DNA of 64,000 bases from Paratractidigestivibacter faecalis (GTDB taxonomy: Bacteria > Actinomycetota > Coriobacteriia > Coriobacteriales > Atopobiaceae), in contig NZ_QSNG01000001.1 in NCBI RefSeq assembly GCF_003416765.1, positions 1,948,742 through 2,012,741 on the forward strand, read 5' to 3'. The position numbers and the translations under genes are program-made. Shown here piece after piece: positions 45,298-53,993 of the stretch (the first letter of the stretch is position 1; each line of letters opens with the position of its first letter). Below the pieces are notes generated by a model, which was not told where the DNA came from, did not search any database, and worked only from the letters and a program-made list of their open reading frames with translations.

Positions 45298-46002
45298 ATG
45301 ATGCTCAAGGAGCTGCGCGAGAAGGTCTACGAGGCAAACATGCAGTTGCCTCACTTGGGGCTTGTCATCTTCACGTGGGGCAATGCCTCGGAGTTTGATC
45401 CCGAGACGGGACTGTTTGTGATTAAGCCCTCCGGAGTTGCCTATGACGAGCTGACGCCAGAGAAGTTGGTTGTCTGCGACCTTGACGGAAAGCGCGTTGA
45501 GGGTGATCTGAACCCCTCGAGTGACACGGACACGCATGCATGGATCTATCGCTCCTGGGCAGACAGGGGCATCCATGGCGTGGTTCACACGCACTCCTCT
45601 GCCGCCACCGCATGGGCGCAGGCGGGGCGTGACCTTCCCGCCTACGGCACGACGCACGCCGACTACTTCTATGGACCCGTCCCTTGCATGAGGGGACTGA
45701 CGAAAGAGGAGATCGGGGAGGCCTACGAGCTCAACACGGGTAAGGTCATTGCTACCGGCTTTGAGGAGCGCGACATTGACCCCGTTGCCGTGCCCGCGGT
45801 TCTCGTGCGCAACCACGGCCCGTTTAGCTGGGGAAAGGACGCCAAGAAGGCCGTCTACCATGCGGCGGTTCTTGAGGAGTGTGCCAAGATTGCCCGCGAT
45901 ACAGAGATCCTTGCCCCGCACTGTGGCCCGGCGCCTCAGTATCTTCAGGATAAGCACTACCTGCGGAAGCACGGTCCCAACGCGACGTACGGACAGCAGT
46001 AG
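45298..46002 (+). CDS. L-ribulose-5-phosphate 4-epimerase-like protein
   Basis: Predicted 234 residues. Class II aldolase fold closely like AraD/UlaF: FTWGNASEFDPETGLFVIKP, DTDTHAWIYR, THSSAATAWAQAG, GTTHADYFYGPVPC and NHGPFSWGK. These enzymes interconvert L-ribulose-5-P and D-xylulose-5-P. Presence of this enzyme suggests that a pentulose phosphate, or a branched route through one, is made in the pathway. Start 45298 follows AAAGGGGAG by seven bases; 45301 is an alternative. A terminator follows at 46131. Confidence 0.9.
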   Translation: MMLKELREKVYEANMQLPHLGLVIFTWGNASEFDPETGLFVIKPSGVAYDELTPEKLVVCDLDGKRVEGDLNPSSDTDTHAWIYRSWADRGIHGVVHTHSSAATAWAQAGRDLPAYGTTHADYFYGPVPCMRGLTKEEIGEAYELNTGKVIATGFEERDIDPVAVPAVLVRNHGPFSWGKDAKKAVYHAAVLEECAKIARDTEILAPHCGPAPQYLQDKHYLRKHGPNATYGQQ

Positions 46003-46130
46003 CCTGACAATCTACGCCCTACCAAAGAACGTGGTTGGTAACGACGCGGAGCGGTTGAGGGGCCTCTTCGCGGAGGAGCTCGGGAGGAGCTTCCACGTTC
46101 GGGCGTAGTGCGCAGAGCGACGAGTCTTAT

Positions 46131-46162
46131 GCGGCCAGGTCAGATAACCTGGCCGCTTTTTT
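46131..46162 (+). terminator. Terminator of the sugar cluster
   Basis: GCGGCCAGGT at 46131-46140 pairs with ACCTGGCCGC at 46147-46156, followed by seven T residues. The 46003-46130 stretch before it has an open tail that reads VVGNDAERLRGLFAEELGR and ends at TAG 46106-46108 but has no start of its own; it could be the remnant of a lost gene. I see nothing else in 46163-46290. Confidence 0.92.
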
Positions 46163-46290
46163 GCGTTGGCGTTCCGGCTCCGACACACGCTGCAACATGT
46201 CATATGGGTGTCTTGTTGCCACGTCCCGCGCGAGGCAGGGAGAATGGCGCGGCTGCTACGGTGCTTACTTGCATCGGCAACTCTGTCGGA

Positions 46291-46354
46291 TTGGAAAGCT
46301 AACTAGTTACCATGCTATACTCCCAAAAAACAAATCTGATTTAAGTTTTGGGAG
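46291..46354 (+). promoter_or_regulatory. Promoter and dyad of the AAA/DUF4143 ATPase gene
   Basis: TTGGAA at 46291-46296 and TATACT at 46316-46321 (19-base spacer) form a plausible promoter. CTCCCAAAA at 46320-46328 is a perfect inverted repeat of TTTTGGGAG at 46346-46354. The dyad runs from the -10 box to the ribosome site, a good place for repression or for a translation-blocking hairpin. Confidence 0.65.
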
Positions 46355-46359
46355 CAGAT

Positions 46360-47634
46360 ATGGCGAAGCCTCGTCTTGTGAGCCGCGCAACTTACTTGGA
46401 CCGTGCGCTCATGTTCCGCGATACGGATCTCATCAAGGTGATTACGGGCGTTCGTCGTTGCGGCAAATCGAGCCTGCTGGCCCTTGTGCGAGGAAAAATC
46501 GAGTCGGAAGATGTGGAAGGCCGAGCTTTCGTTTCACTCAATCTCGAGAGCATGGCGTGTCCCGTCGCAACCAAGGAGGACTTGTATGCCTACTTTCGAG
46601 AGAGGCTATCTCCCAACGGTAAAACGTACATCTTCCTTGACGAGCCCCAGCGTATAGATGGCTGGCAGCTCGCCGTAAATGCCATGAGGGTTGATTTCGA
46701 CTGTGATATTTACCTTACAGGATCAAATGCGTATCTACTTTCGAGCGAGCTTTCAACCTATTTGTCGGGAAGATACGTTGAGATTAAGATGCTGCCCCTC
46801 ATGCTGGGCGAGTACCTTGAGTTTTGTGGCTTGTCGTTAGGTGCATCTTCTGCGGCCATAGCTCCAGATGGAAGCGTTGTCCTGTTCGACGATATTCTCG
46901 AGCGCTATCTGACTTATGGCGGCATGCCCGCGATTGCCTCTTTGGACCTAACGCAAGAGGCCCACTCCATCTACACCGCAGGTCTCTATGACGCCGTGGT
47001 GACGAGGGACGTGCTTAACAGGGAGAGGAGCCTTGGGCAAAGCAAGGTGATGGATGCCGCGCTTCTCGAAAAGGTGGCTGCGTTTCTCGGTGACAATATC
47101 GGAAACTGTCTTTCTATGAAGCGGATAGCCGATTCGCTGACGTCAGCAGGGTCGAAGACAACGAACAAGACCGTCGACTCCTATGTTAGGGCGCTCAATG
47201 AGGCATATCTGTATTACAAGGCGGACCGCTATGACCTTCACGGCAAGGAAATACTGAGAACAAATCCCAAGGAATACATCGTTGACCTTGGCATCAGGTC
47301 TTATTTGGGCGGATACAGATCAACCGACATGGGACGGCTATTTGAGAACGCGGTCTATTTGCAGCTGCTCTATATGGGGTGGCGAGTTCATGTTGGCAAG
47401 CTCTACGACAAAGAGGTTGACTTTGTTGCGGTTAAGGATGGGAGGACCGTTTACCTTCAGGTCACGGACGAGATGATGTCGGACAAGACGCGGGAGCGAG
47501 AGCTTGGGCCGCTGCGTTCAATTCGAGACGCGTACGAGAAGTGCGTTATCGTACGCCAGGGAAGGTACGAAGCGGATGCGGAAGGCATCAGAATCATCCA
47601 AGCGAAAGACTTTTTCCTTGACGGTTCGTTCTGA
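46360..47634 (+). CDS. AAA-family ATPase with DUF4143 nuclease-like C-terminus
   Basis: Predicted 424 residues. Residues about 15-150 form an AAA_14 domain with Walker A TGVRRCGKSSLL and Walker B IFLDEPQ. Residues about 185-410 form a DUF4143 region whose end (LFENAVYLQLLYMGWRVHVG, KEVDFVAV, VYLQVTDEM) has the E-xD-xQ pattern of PD-(D/E)XK nuclease-like folds. The function of this large family is not established. Base composition is clearly lower in GC than neighbours, suggesting transfer. GGGAG lies in the dyad just before ATG 46360. It lies between a terminator and a gene-poor stretch. Confidence 0.88.
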   Translation: MAKPRLVSRATYLDRALMFRDTDLIKVITGVRRCGKSSLLALVRGKIESEDVEGRAFVSLNLESMACPVATKEDLYAYFRERLSPNGKTYIFLDEPQRIDGWQLAVNAMRVDFDCDIYLTGSNAYLLSSELSTYLSGRYVEIKMLPLMLGEYLEFCGLSLGASSAAIAPDGSVVLFDDILERYLTYGGMPAIASLDLTQEAHSIYTAGLYDAVVTRDVLNRERSLGQSKVMDAALLEKVAAFLGDNIGNCLSMKRIADSLTSAGSKTTNKTVDSYVRALNEAYLYYKADRYDLHGKEILRTNPKEYIVDLGIRSYLGGYRSTDMGRLFENAVYLQLLYMGWRVHVGKLYDKEVDFVAVKDGRTVYLQVTDEMMSDKTRERELGPLRSIRDAYEKCVIVRQGRYEADAEGIRIIQAKDFFLDGSF

Positions 47635-48381
47635 GGGATGAAGCCGATTGTGTTGGCTCGTGGCTGTCGGGTAGAGGCAGTTTCAATGCGGGCCAAAAGT
47701 GAACCGGCTGAGGCGGGAAGCAGCCTTAGGCTGCTCCTTCCATGCAGTGCTGGCGAGTATAAAGAGCTCAACGTCGCTCCGTATGCAACGGAAGGACGGT
47801 CCGGATAGCTTGAGGACTCTGAGTCCTTTTCGCAGGTTTGCCTGCTTCCCGATGGGTTGGGACCCGAATGATCCGACGGTCAAGAAAATGTCCCTCTTCC
47901 TTCTTATCCCATAGTTGAAATTGGGTAATAGCGCGACGATTCCGCTGAGTCATCCGCTCGATCGGACCATGCCGTCGTTTCTCGGCATAGAACTGCCTTT
48001 AGTGCGAGTCGAAACGGAAAGTGTGCGCAGAACCCCGCTTAGTGCGAATCCTGTTTTGGCGATTGGAGACAATATAAGAAATGTAATGTATATTTTTCGT
48101 ATGAAAGGCCTGTTGACGACGGCTGCCATTGCATAAAGTTGCTGCCCGCCTTGCGGAAGGGCCGAAAGGCCACTCGCACTAAGCGGGGTTCGGCGCAGCC
48201 GGCGCCACAAGACTCGCACTAAGGCGAGTTTTATGCAGCGTTTGCAGAGCCTGGGCGGCAAACAGCTCGCCAGGGGTCTGCAGGTTAAGGTGCGAGGGCC
48301 CGCGTGCGACCTAGTCGGCCAGAATCATGTCCACGAGGGCTCGGATGTGATCCCGCATTATGTCAATGTGGGCTAGGGCTC
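47635..48381. other. Gene-poor stretch of about 750 bases
   Basis: No convincing coding frame on either strand; the longest open frames are 60-100 codons, lack ribosome sites and resemble nothing I know. Composition is mixed, with an AT-rich core at 48066-48110. It contains the nested inverted repeat at 47999-48222 and could be the scar of past insertions around the lower-GC ATPase gene. Confidence 0.6.
47999..48222. repeat. Nested inverted repeat with four TTAGTGCGA sites
   Basis: TTAGTGCGAGTC at 47999-48010 is a perfect inverted repeat of 48211-48222. Inside it, 48030-48047 (GAACCCCGCTTAGTGCGA) is a perfect 18-bp inverted repeat of 48174-48191. The core sequence TTAGTGCGA thus occurs four times, twice in each orientation, about a 126-base centre. 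This could be a miniature mobile element, a structured RNA gene, or an operator array; no target duplication is obvious. Confidence 0.7.
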
Positions 48382-49563
48382 CTACCTGCGCACGCGGCGC
48401 AGCGTTGCCACGCACTCGACGTGCTTGGTGTGGGGGAACATGTCCACGGGCGTCACGCTGCGCAGCGTGTAGCCGCGGCCAAGAAGAACCTCGAGGTCGC
48501 GTGCCTGCGTCTGAACGTTGCAGCTGACGTAGACCACGCGCTCGGGGGCCAGGTCAGCCACTCCGTGGAGAAACTCGGGCGTGCTGCCTGCGCGAGGCGG
48601 ATCCATGAGAACCACGTCAAAGTGCCTCTCGCCGGCCTTTTTCGACATCCACTCGGTGGCGTCGGCGGCCACAAAGTCACAGCGCTCGGCAACGCCGTTT
48701 GCCCGCGCGTTTCGCTCGGCGCACCTGACGGCGCTGGCTACGCGCTCGACGCCCGTGACCTCGACGCCGCTGTTTGCGGCAGCGGCGCAGATTCCGATGG
48801 TGCCCGTTCCGCAGTAGGCATCCAGCACGCTCATGCCACCCTCGAGGTCCGCTGCGTCAAGGGCCAGCTGGTAGAGGACCTCGGTCTGCTCGGGGTTGGT
48901 CTGGTAGAAGCTCGAGGGGCCAATCTCAAAGGTGCAGCCAAGCAGCTTGTCGTGCATGACGCCGGTGCCCCACAGGGTCCGGTTCTGCTTGCCGAGGATG
49001 GCGTTGGTCCTGCGCGGGTTGACGTTCTGGACGATGCTCGTGACCTCGGGGCACTCCTCGCGCAAGGCGGCCACCACGCGGTCGGGTCCGCGCAGCTCGG
49101 GAACGTTGGTCACCAGCGTGAGCAGCACGTCGTCGGTGGCATAGCCGCAGCGCACCACCGCGTGGCGAAGGACGCCGATGCTGCGGTCCTCCTCATAGGC
49201 GGGAATGTGCAGGCACTCGGCAACGCGTGCCACGCCGTTGAGGATCTTGCGGGCGCGGGGGTCCTCGACCAGGCACTTCTCGCAGGGAATGATGCGGTGG
49301 GTGCCTGCGGCGTAGAAGCCGCAGCGGATGCGTCCGTGGCCGGCGGGGGCAAAGGGCGTGGCAGCCTTGTGGCGGTAGGCCAGGGGCTCGCCGGCGACGC
49401 CGCAGATCTTGTCGATGCGCGCGCCGCAGCTGGCGGCCATGTCGCCCAGAAGGGATTCGACCTGCTCCTGCTTGCGTCGCAGCTGGATGGGGTAGGGCAC
49501 GCTCAGCCACTCGCAGCCTCCGCAGTTGCGCGCGATCTTGCATGTGTAGGTGCGAAAGCCCAT
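48382..49563 (-). CDS. RNA m5U methyltransferase of the TrmA/RlmCD family
   Basis: Predicted 393 residues. S-adenosylmethionine-dependent uracil-5 methyltransferase acting on 23S rRNA or tRNA. Cys8, Cys14 and Cys17 (CKIARNCGGC) with a later Cys in IIPCEKC can hold a 4Fe-4S cluster. SAM-binding DAYCGTGTIGI, the MDPPRAG motif and the catalytic Cys in VYVSCN are present. The N-terminal TRAM domain of many RlmD proteins is absent, as in shorter family members. GAGGGG precedes the start. Which RNA is modified cannot be told from the sequence. Confidence 0.92.
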   Translation of the reverse strand: MGFRTYTCKIARNCGGCEWLSVPYPIQLRRKQEQVESLLGDMAASCGARIDKICGVAGEPLAYRHKAATPFAPAGHGRIRCGFYAAGTHRIIPCEKCLVEDPRARKILNGVARVAECLHIPAYEEDRSIGVLRHAVVRCGYATDDVLLTLVTNVPELRGPDRVVAALREECPEVTSIVQNVNPRRTNAILGKQNRTLWGTGVMHDKLLGCTFEIGPSSFYQTNPEQTEVLYQLALDAADLEGGMSVLDAYCGTGTIGICAAAANSGVEVTGVERVASAVRCAERNARANGVAERCDFVAADATEWMSKKAGERHFDVVLMDPPRAGSTPEFLHGVADLAPERVVYVSCNVQTQARDLEVLLGRGYTLRSVTPVDMFPHTKHVECVATLRRVRR

Positions 49564-49798
49564 GTGAATCCCCTCGTTGACGTCGTGCGTTCAAGCATAC
49601 ACGGACACGAGCGCCTCCGGGCTCCATCGGAGCGCGGTCGTACAAGATCAACTATTTGCTGCGGCGTCGGAAATTTTGACTCCAAGACAAAAATAATTGT
49701 TGAAAAAGGGAATAAGGAATAACATCGTGCCGTTATTGAAACGGGTTCAAAAATGCCGAACCTGACGGCAGGGGACCTGTGATTGGAGAGGAACGCAC

Positions 49799-51268
49799 AT
49801 GCAGTCCAAGATTGCCCACAAGGCGGAGCGCGCGGCGTTTGGCCTGGCGCTTGACCAGATCATCAAGGCGGCCAGCGGCCCCGACCGCGAGAAGAACCTC
49901 GACAAGCTCCTGGACATGGCCGGCAACCTGCTGAAGGACACCGCCCCCGGCGCCATTCGCGGCGTTCGCAACGGCCTGTACCCGGGCTCCAAGTGGGAGC
50001 AGTTCCTCTGGGACGTCATCGACAACACCGATCACCACGTGCTCAAGACGTCCATCCTGAACGGTGCCTACGAGGCCGCCTTCCGTGGTCTGCGCAACAC
50101 CACCGCCAGCGCCGAGAAGTACCAGTGCAACGTGCCCTGGATCATCCTGTTTGACCCGACGAGCGCCTGCAACAAGCACTGCGTGGGCTGTTGGGCCGCC
50201 GACTACGGCAACAAGCTCAACCTCACCTACGAGGAGATGGACCGCCTGGTGACCGAGGGCTCCGAGCTGGGCTGCCACCTCTACATGCTCACCGGCGGCG
50301 AGCCCCTCGTCCGCAAGAAGGACGTCGTGCGCCTGGCCGAGGCCCACAACGACTGCCTCTTCAACATCTTCACCAACGCCTCCCTCATTGACCAGGCGTT
50401 CTGCGACGATGTCAAGCGCGTGGGCAACATCGTCTTCAGCGTCTCGCTCGAGGGCACCGAGGACTCCAACGACGGCCGCCGCGGCGACGGCTCCTACAAG
50501 GAGGTCATGGCCGCCTTCGACCTCATGCGCGAGAACGGTCTGCTCTTCGGCACCTCCACGGCATACACCCGTGCCAACACCGAGATGGTCAGCTCCGACG
50601 AGTACTTTGACACCATCATCTCCAAGGGCTGCCGCTGGGCCTGGTACTTCCACTACATGCCCGTCGGCGAGGGCGCCACGGTCGACCTCTGCCCCAGCGT
50701 CGAGCAGCGCGAGTACATGCTGCGCCGCATCCGCGAGGTCCGTGGCGTGACCGGCGGCAAGCCCATCTTTGCCATGGACTTCCAGAACGACGGCGAGTAC
50801 GTGGGTGGCTGCATCGCCGGCGGCCGCGTGTTCTGCCACATCAACGCCCGCGGCGACGTGGAGCCCTGCGTCTTCATCCACTACTCCAACGCCAACATCA
50901 AGGAGAAGTCCCTGCTGGAGTGCCTGCAGCAGCCCATCTTCCAGGCCTACCGCAAGCACTACCCCTGGAACGACAACATGCTGCGCCCCTGCCCCATGCT
51001 GGAGAACCCGGAGATCCTGCCCGAGATCGTCCACGAGTCCGACGCCCAGTGCACCGAGTACGTCACGCCCGAGGACGTCGACCACCTCTGCGCCCGCACC
51101 TCGGTCTACGCCAAGAGCTGGGAGCAGCGCGCCGAGGAGCTCTGGCTCGAGCAGCACCCCACCGGCAAGAAGATCTACGCCGACGAGCTCTCTGACGGCA
51201 CCATCGCCGAGAAGGCCAAGCTCATCGCCGAGCACGACGCCGAGGCCGACAAGGCCCTCCAGGAGTAG
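49799..51268 (+). CDS. Radical SAM protein
   Basis: Predicted 489 residues. The cluster motif CNKHCVGC puts cysteines at 124, 128 and 131. MLTGGEPL and the strand-helix pattern that follows fit a radical SAM barrel (about 115-330). A C-terminal set of cysteines (GGCIAGGRVFCHINARGDV, PCVFIHY, RPCPML) looks like a SPASM or similar auxiliary-cluster domain. A ~100-residue helical N-terminus is unusual. Such proteins modify peptides, lipids or small molecules; no substrate gene is nearby. GGAGAGGAAC precedes the start. A terminator and a GGCGAGAAG copy follow the stop. Confidence 0.9.
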   Translation: MQSKIAHKAERAAFGLALDQIIKAASGPDREKNLDKLLDMAGNLLKDTAPGAIRGVRNGLYPGSKWEQFLWDVIDNTDHHVLKTSILNGAYEAAFRGLRNTTASAEKYQCNVPWIILFDPTSACNKHCVGCWAADYGNKLNLTYEEMDRLVTEGSELGCHLYMLTGGEPLVRKKDVVRLAEAHNDCLFNIFTNASLIDQAFCDDVKRVGNIVFSVSLEGTEDSNDGRRGDGSYKEVMAAFDLMRENGLLFGTSTAYTRANTEMVSSDEYFDTIISKGCRWAWYFHYMPVGEGATVDLCPSVEQREYMLRRIREVRGVTGGKPIFAMDFQNDGEYVGGCIAGGRVFCHINARGDVEPCVFIHYSNANIKEKSLLECLQQPIFQAYRKHYPWNDNMLRPCPMLENPEILPEIVHESDAQCTEYVTPEDVDHLCARTSVYAKSWEQRAEELWLEQHPTGKKIYADELSDGTIAEKAKLIAEHDAEADKALQE

Positions 51269-51308
51269 CTCCTCCACCAGGCGAGAAGCGCCTCGCACCA
51301 GCGACTCT

Positions 51309-51341
51309 GGCCGCGAGCCCATCCGGGCCCGCGGCCTTTTT
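51309..51341 (+). terminator. Terminator after the radical SAM gene
   Basis: GGCCGCG at 51309-51315 pairs with CGCGGCC at 51330-51336, with an inner GCCC/GGGC stem, and five T residues follow. Confidence 0.88.
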
Positions 51342-51497
51342 CGTGGCGCGAAGTCCGCCGCTGCACTGCCGCGCGCGCCGGGGGTCTTACCGTCCGCACG
51401 CACTTCTCCCGCGCTGCCCGATGCGTGCGCAACCGTTGGCCCGCGCGTGGGTATGGTTGCTGCAACGCTTCATAGAGACTCCGACGAGGGAGGCATC

Positions 51498-53573
51498 ATG
51501 GCAGCAAAGGGTACCGAGAAGGTCAAGAACGTGGTCCTTGTGGGCCAAGGCGGCGTGGGCAAGACCATGCTGGCCGAGGCCATGCTTCACCTGACGGGCC
51601 GCACCACCCGCCTGGGAGGCCACGCCGGCACAAAGCCCACGCTGGACTACGACGGCGAGGAGGGGGAGCGCGGCTTCTCCATCTCAACGGCAATAGCCCC
51701 CGTCGAGTGGGAGGGCACCCGCATCAACGTCCTGGACGCCCCGTGCTACCCGGACTTTGTCGGCGACGCCTACGCAGCCATGAGCGCCTGCGAGACCGCC
51801 CTCTTCGTGGTCGACGCGGCCAGCGGCCCGGGCACCATCACCACGCGTCTGTGGTACGCCGCCGAGGACCTCTCGCTGTCTCGCGCGCTGTTCATCAACC
51901 GCGTGGACCGCGCCGACGCAGACTATGACCTGGCCTTCGCCACGCTCCAGGAGCGCTTTGGCACCAAGCTCGGTGCCGTGACCATCCCCATGGGCTCCGG
52001 CGATGCCTTCTCCGGCATCATCGACGTCGTCCACATGAAGGCCCGCCACCTCGAGGGCGGCAAGCCCGTGGTGACGGACATCCCCGACGAGTTCCGCGCC
52101 GCCGCCGACGACGCCCGTGCCCAGCTCACCGACCTTGTGGCCGAGGCTGACGACGAGATCATGATGAAGTACCTGGAGGGCGAGGAGATCACCCAGGACG
52201 AGCTCGAGGGGCTTCTCGCCAAGGCCATTGCCGGGCGCATCTTTGTGCCGGTCTTTGCCGGCTCCTGCGTGCGCGAGGAAGGCGTCATCTCCTTCATGGA
52301 CGCCGTCGTGGCGTGGTTCCCCGCCATGGCCGACTTCGGTCGCATTCCGCTGGTCAACGGCGAGCAGCTTGACATCTCTCCCGATGACGACCGCCCCGTC
52401 GCCTTTGCCTTCAAGTCCCTCAACGACCCGCAGAACGGCCGCCTGTCCTTCCTCAAGGTGCTGGCCGGCACGCTGACCCCGGGCCTGGAGCTCACCAACG
52501 CCCGTACGCGCAAGTCCGAGCGCCTGGGCCACCTCTACCTCATGTGCGGCAAGGAGACCACCGACGTCCAGTCCGCCGCTGCGGGCGACATCGTCGTGGT
52601 TCCCAAGCTTGAGGCCCAGACGGGCGACACCCTCTCCGTCACGGGCAAGGTCGAGGCCGCGGCCTTCCGCTTCCCCAACTCGCTCTACCGCATTGCCATC
52701 GAGCCCGACGCCCGCGGCACCGAGGGCAAGCTCTACGCCTTCCTCGAGAAGAGCGCGGACGCCGACCCCACCCTCAAGGTGGAGCGCGACGAGGACACCG
52801 GCCAGACCGTGGTCTCCGCCATCGGCGAGGCGCAGGTCAGCGTGCTGCTTGACCGCCTTGAGGCCCGTGCCGGCGTGACGGCCCACACCGTGGCGCTCAA
52901 GATTCCGTACCGCGAGACCATCCGCCGCGTGGCCTCTGCCCAGGGCCGTCACAAGAAGCAGACCGGCGGCGCCGGCCAGTACGGAGACTGCTGGCTGCGC
53001 GTGGAGCCCAACCCGGGCGCTGGCTACGAGTTTGTTGACGAGGTCGTGGGTGGCCACATCCCGCGCGGCTTCATCCCCGCCATCGACAAGGGCGTCCAGG
53101 AGACCATGCGCGATGGCGTCCTGGCCGGCTTCCCCATGATTGACGTGAAGGTCGCCGTCTACGAAGGCTCCTATCACCCCGTCGACTCCAACGAGATGGC
53201 CTTCAAGACCGCCGCTCGCATTGGCTTCCAGAAGGCCATCGACCAGGCCGAGCCCGTGCTGCTTGAGCCCATGGCCCACCTCAAGATCACCGTGCCCGAC
53301 AGCTACGCCGGCTCCGTAATGGGCGATGTCTCCGCCAGTCGCGGCCGCGTCGAGGGCATGTCCGCCGGCTCCGGCGTCACCGCCGGCCAGACCACCGTCG
53401 AGGCTACCATCCCGTATGCCGAGGTCACGGACTATGCCACGCGCCTGCGTTCGCTCTCGCGCGGTACGGGCGAGTTCGAGCTCGAGCTCTCTGGCTACGA
53501 GCAGGTTCCTCACGACATTCAGCAGAGGCTCGCGGCCGACTACGCCGCCCGCCGCGCTGCCGGCGAGAAATAG
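51498..53573 (+). CDS. EF-G-like GTPase (EF-G2/FusA2 type) with altered switch II
   Basis: Predicted 691 residues in the five-domain EF-G layout: P-loop GQGGVGKT (about 18-25), G4 NRVD, domain IV with TGGAGQYGDCW and a domain V ending near AADYAARRA. The G3 motif, DxPGH in canonical EF-G, reads DAPCY at residues 80-84, so the Gly and the catalytic His are replaced by Cys and Tyr. Actinobacterial EF-G2 paralogues differ from the housekeeping EF-G and some lack normal translocase or ribosome-dependent GTPase activity. GAGGGAGG precedes ATG 51498; the open frame upstream is a shadow of the radical SAM gene. No rpsL/rpsG/tuf genes are near, supporting paralogue status. Confidence 0.9.
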   Translation: MAAKGTEKVKNVVLVGQGGVGKTMLAEAMLHLTGRTTRLGGHAGTKPTLDYDGEEGERGFSISTAIAPVEWEGTRINVLDAPCYPDFVGDAYAAMSACETALFVVDAASGPGTITTRLWYAAEDLSLSRALFINRVDRADADYDLAFATLQERFGTKLGAVTIPMGSGDAFSGIIDVVHMKARHLEGGKPVVTDIPDEFRAAADDARAQLTDLVAEADDEIMMKYLEGEEITQDELEGLLAKAIAGRIFVPVFAGSCVREEGVISFMDAVVAWFPAMADFGRIPLVNGEQLDISPDDDRPVAFAFKSLNDPQNGRLSFLKVLAGTLTPGLELTNARTRKSERLGHLYLMCGKETTDVQSAAAGDIVVVPKLEAQTGDTLSVTGKVEAAAFRFPNSLYRIAIEPDARGTEGKLYAFLEKSADADPTLKVERDEDTGQTVVSAIGEAQVSVLLDRLEARAGVTAHTVALKIPYRETIRRVASAQGRHKKQTGGAGQYGDCWLRVEPNPGAGYEFVDEVVGGHIPRGFIPAIDKGVQETMRDGVLAGFPMIDVKVAVYEGSYHPVDSNEMAFKTAARIGFQKAIDQAEPVLLEPMAHLKITVPDSYAGSVMGDVSASRGRVEGMSAGSGVTAGQTTVEATIPYAEVTDYATRLRSLSRGTGEFELELSGYEQVPHDIQQRLAADYAARRAAGEK

Positions 53574-53610
53574 CGTCCCCGCCGCATAGCCAACGCGGTG
53601 CGCATTGATG

Positions 53611-53643
53611 GAGCGCCGGTGGTCCCTGGGGCCGCCGGCGCTC
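53611..53643 (+). terminator. Hairpin after the EF-G-like gene
   Basis: GAGCGCCGG at 53611-53619 pairs with CCGGCGCTC at 53635-53643; TTCTCGCC follows, so the hairpin runs straight into a CTTCTCGCC copy (53643-53651) instead of a T-run. Confidence 0.6.
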
Positions 53644-53993
53644 TTCTCGCCTGGCGTCTTGTTTGGGCCACCTGCCGATATTGGTCGGTTCGACATATGA
53701 GAGTCTGCTAGTTGCCTGTAAGGTCTCCCCACTGTCTGCGGGAGGGGGTCTGTCTTGGGCAACGAAGCGCTTGTCATGGGATATGAAACGGCTCTGGACT
53801 TCTGCACAGGGCCGCCGCGCCCGGGGTCGTCTTGCCCGGGCCTTCCGCCCCCAGCGCCTGTCCGTGCGCGCAACGCGGGAGAAACGAAGAAACCGCAGAT
53901 GGCTGCTAGAATGAATATTTACGCCTGCGGTCCCACGCGTCCCGACCGCGGGCGCGTATAGGAAACCCGACCAAGGAGGTCGCGCATTCGCGC
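53644..53993. other. Intergenic stretch, possible gene remnant
   Basis: No intact gene. A short frame near 53755-53800 reads MGNEALVMGYETALDF and then turns into proline-rich sequence; the opening recalls AbiEi-like antitoxin proteins common in Coriobacteria, so this may be a decayed 5' end, but that is a weak guess. TAGAAT at 53907-53912 may be the -10 box for the downstream gene. AAGGAGGT at 53973-53980 is its ribosome site, with a rather long 13-base gap to the ATG. Confidence 0.4.

Noticed and set aside
47683-48261. Small genes on either strand in the gene-poor stretch, including a possible transposase fragment
   Set aside because: Frames are 60-100 codons, overlap each other in different frames, lack ribosome sites, and none resembles a known transposase.
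53755-53961. AbiEi-like antitoxin gene
   Set aside because: Only the first ~15 residues are suggestive; the rest is proline-rich noise and there is no toxin partner. Kept only as a possible remnant.
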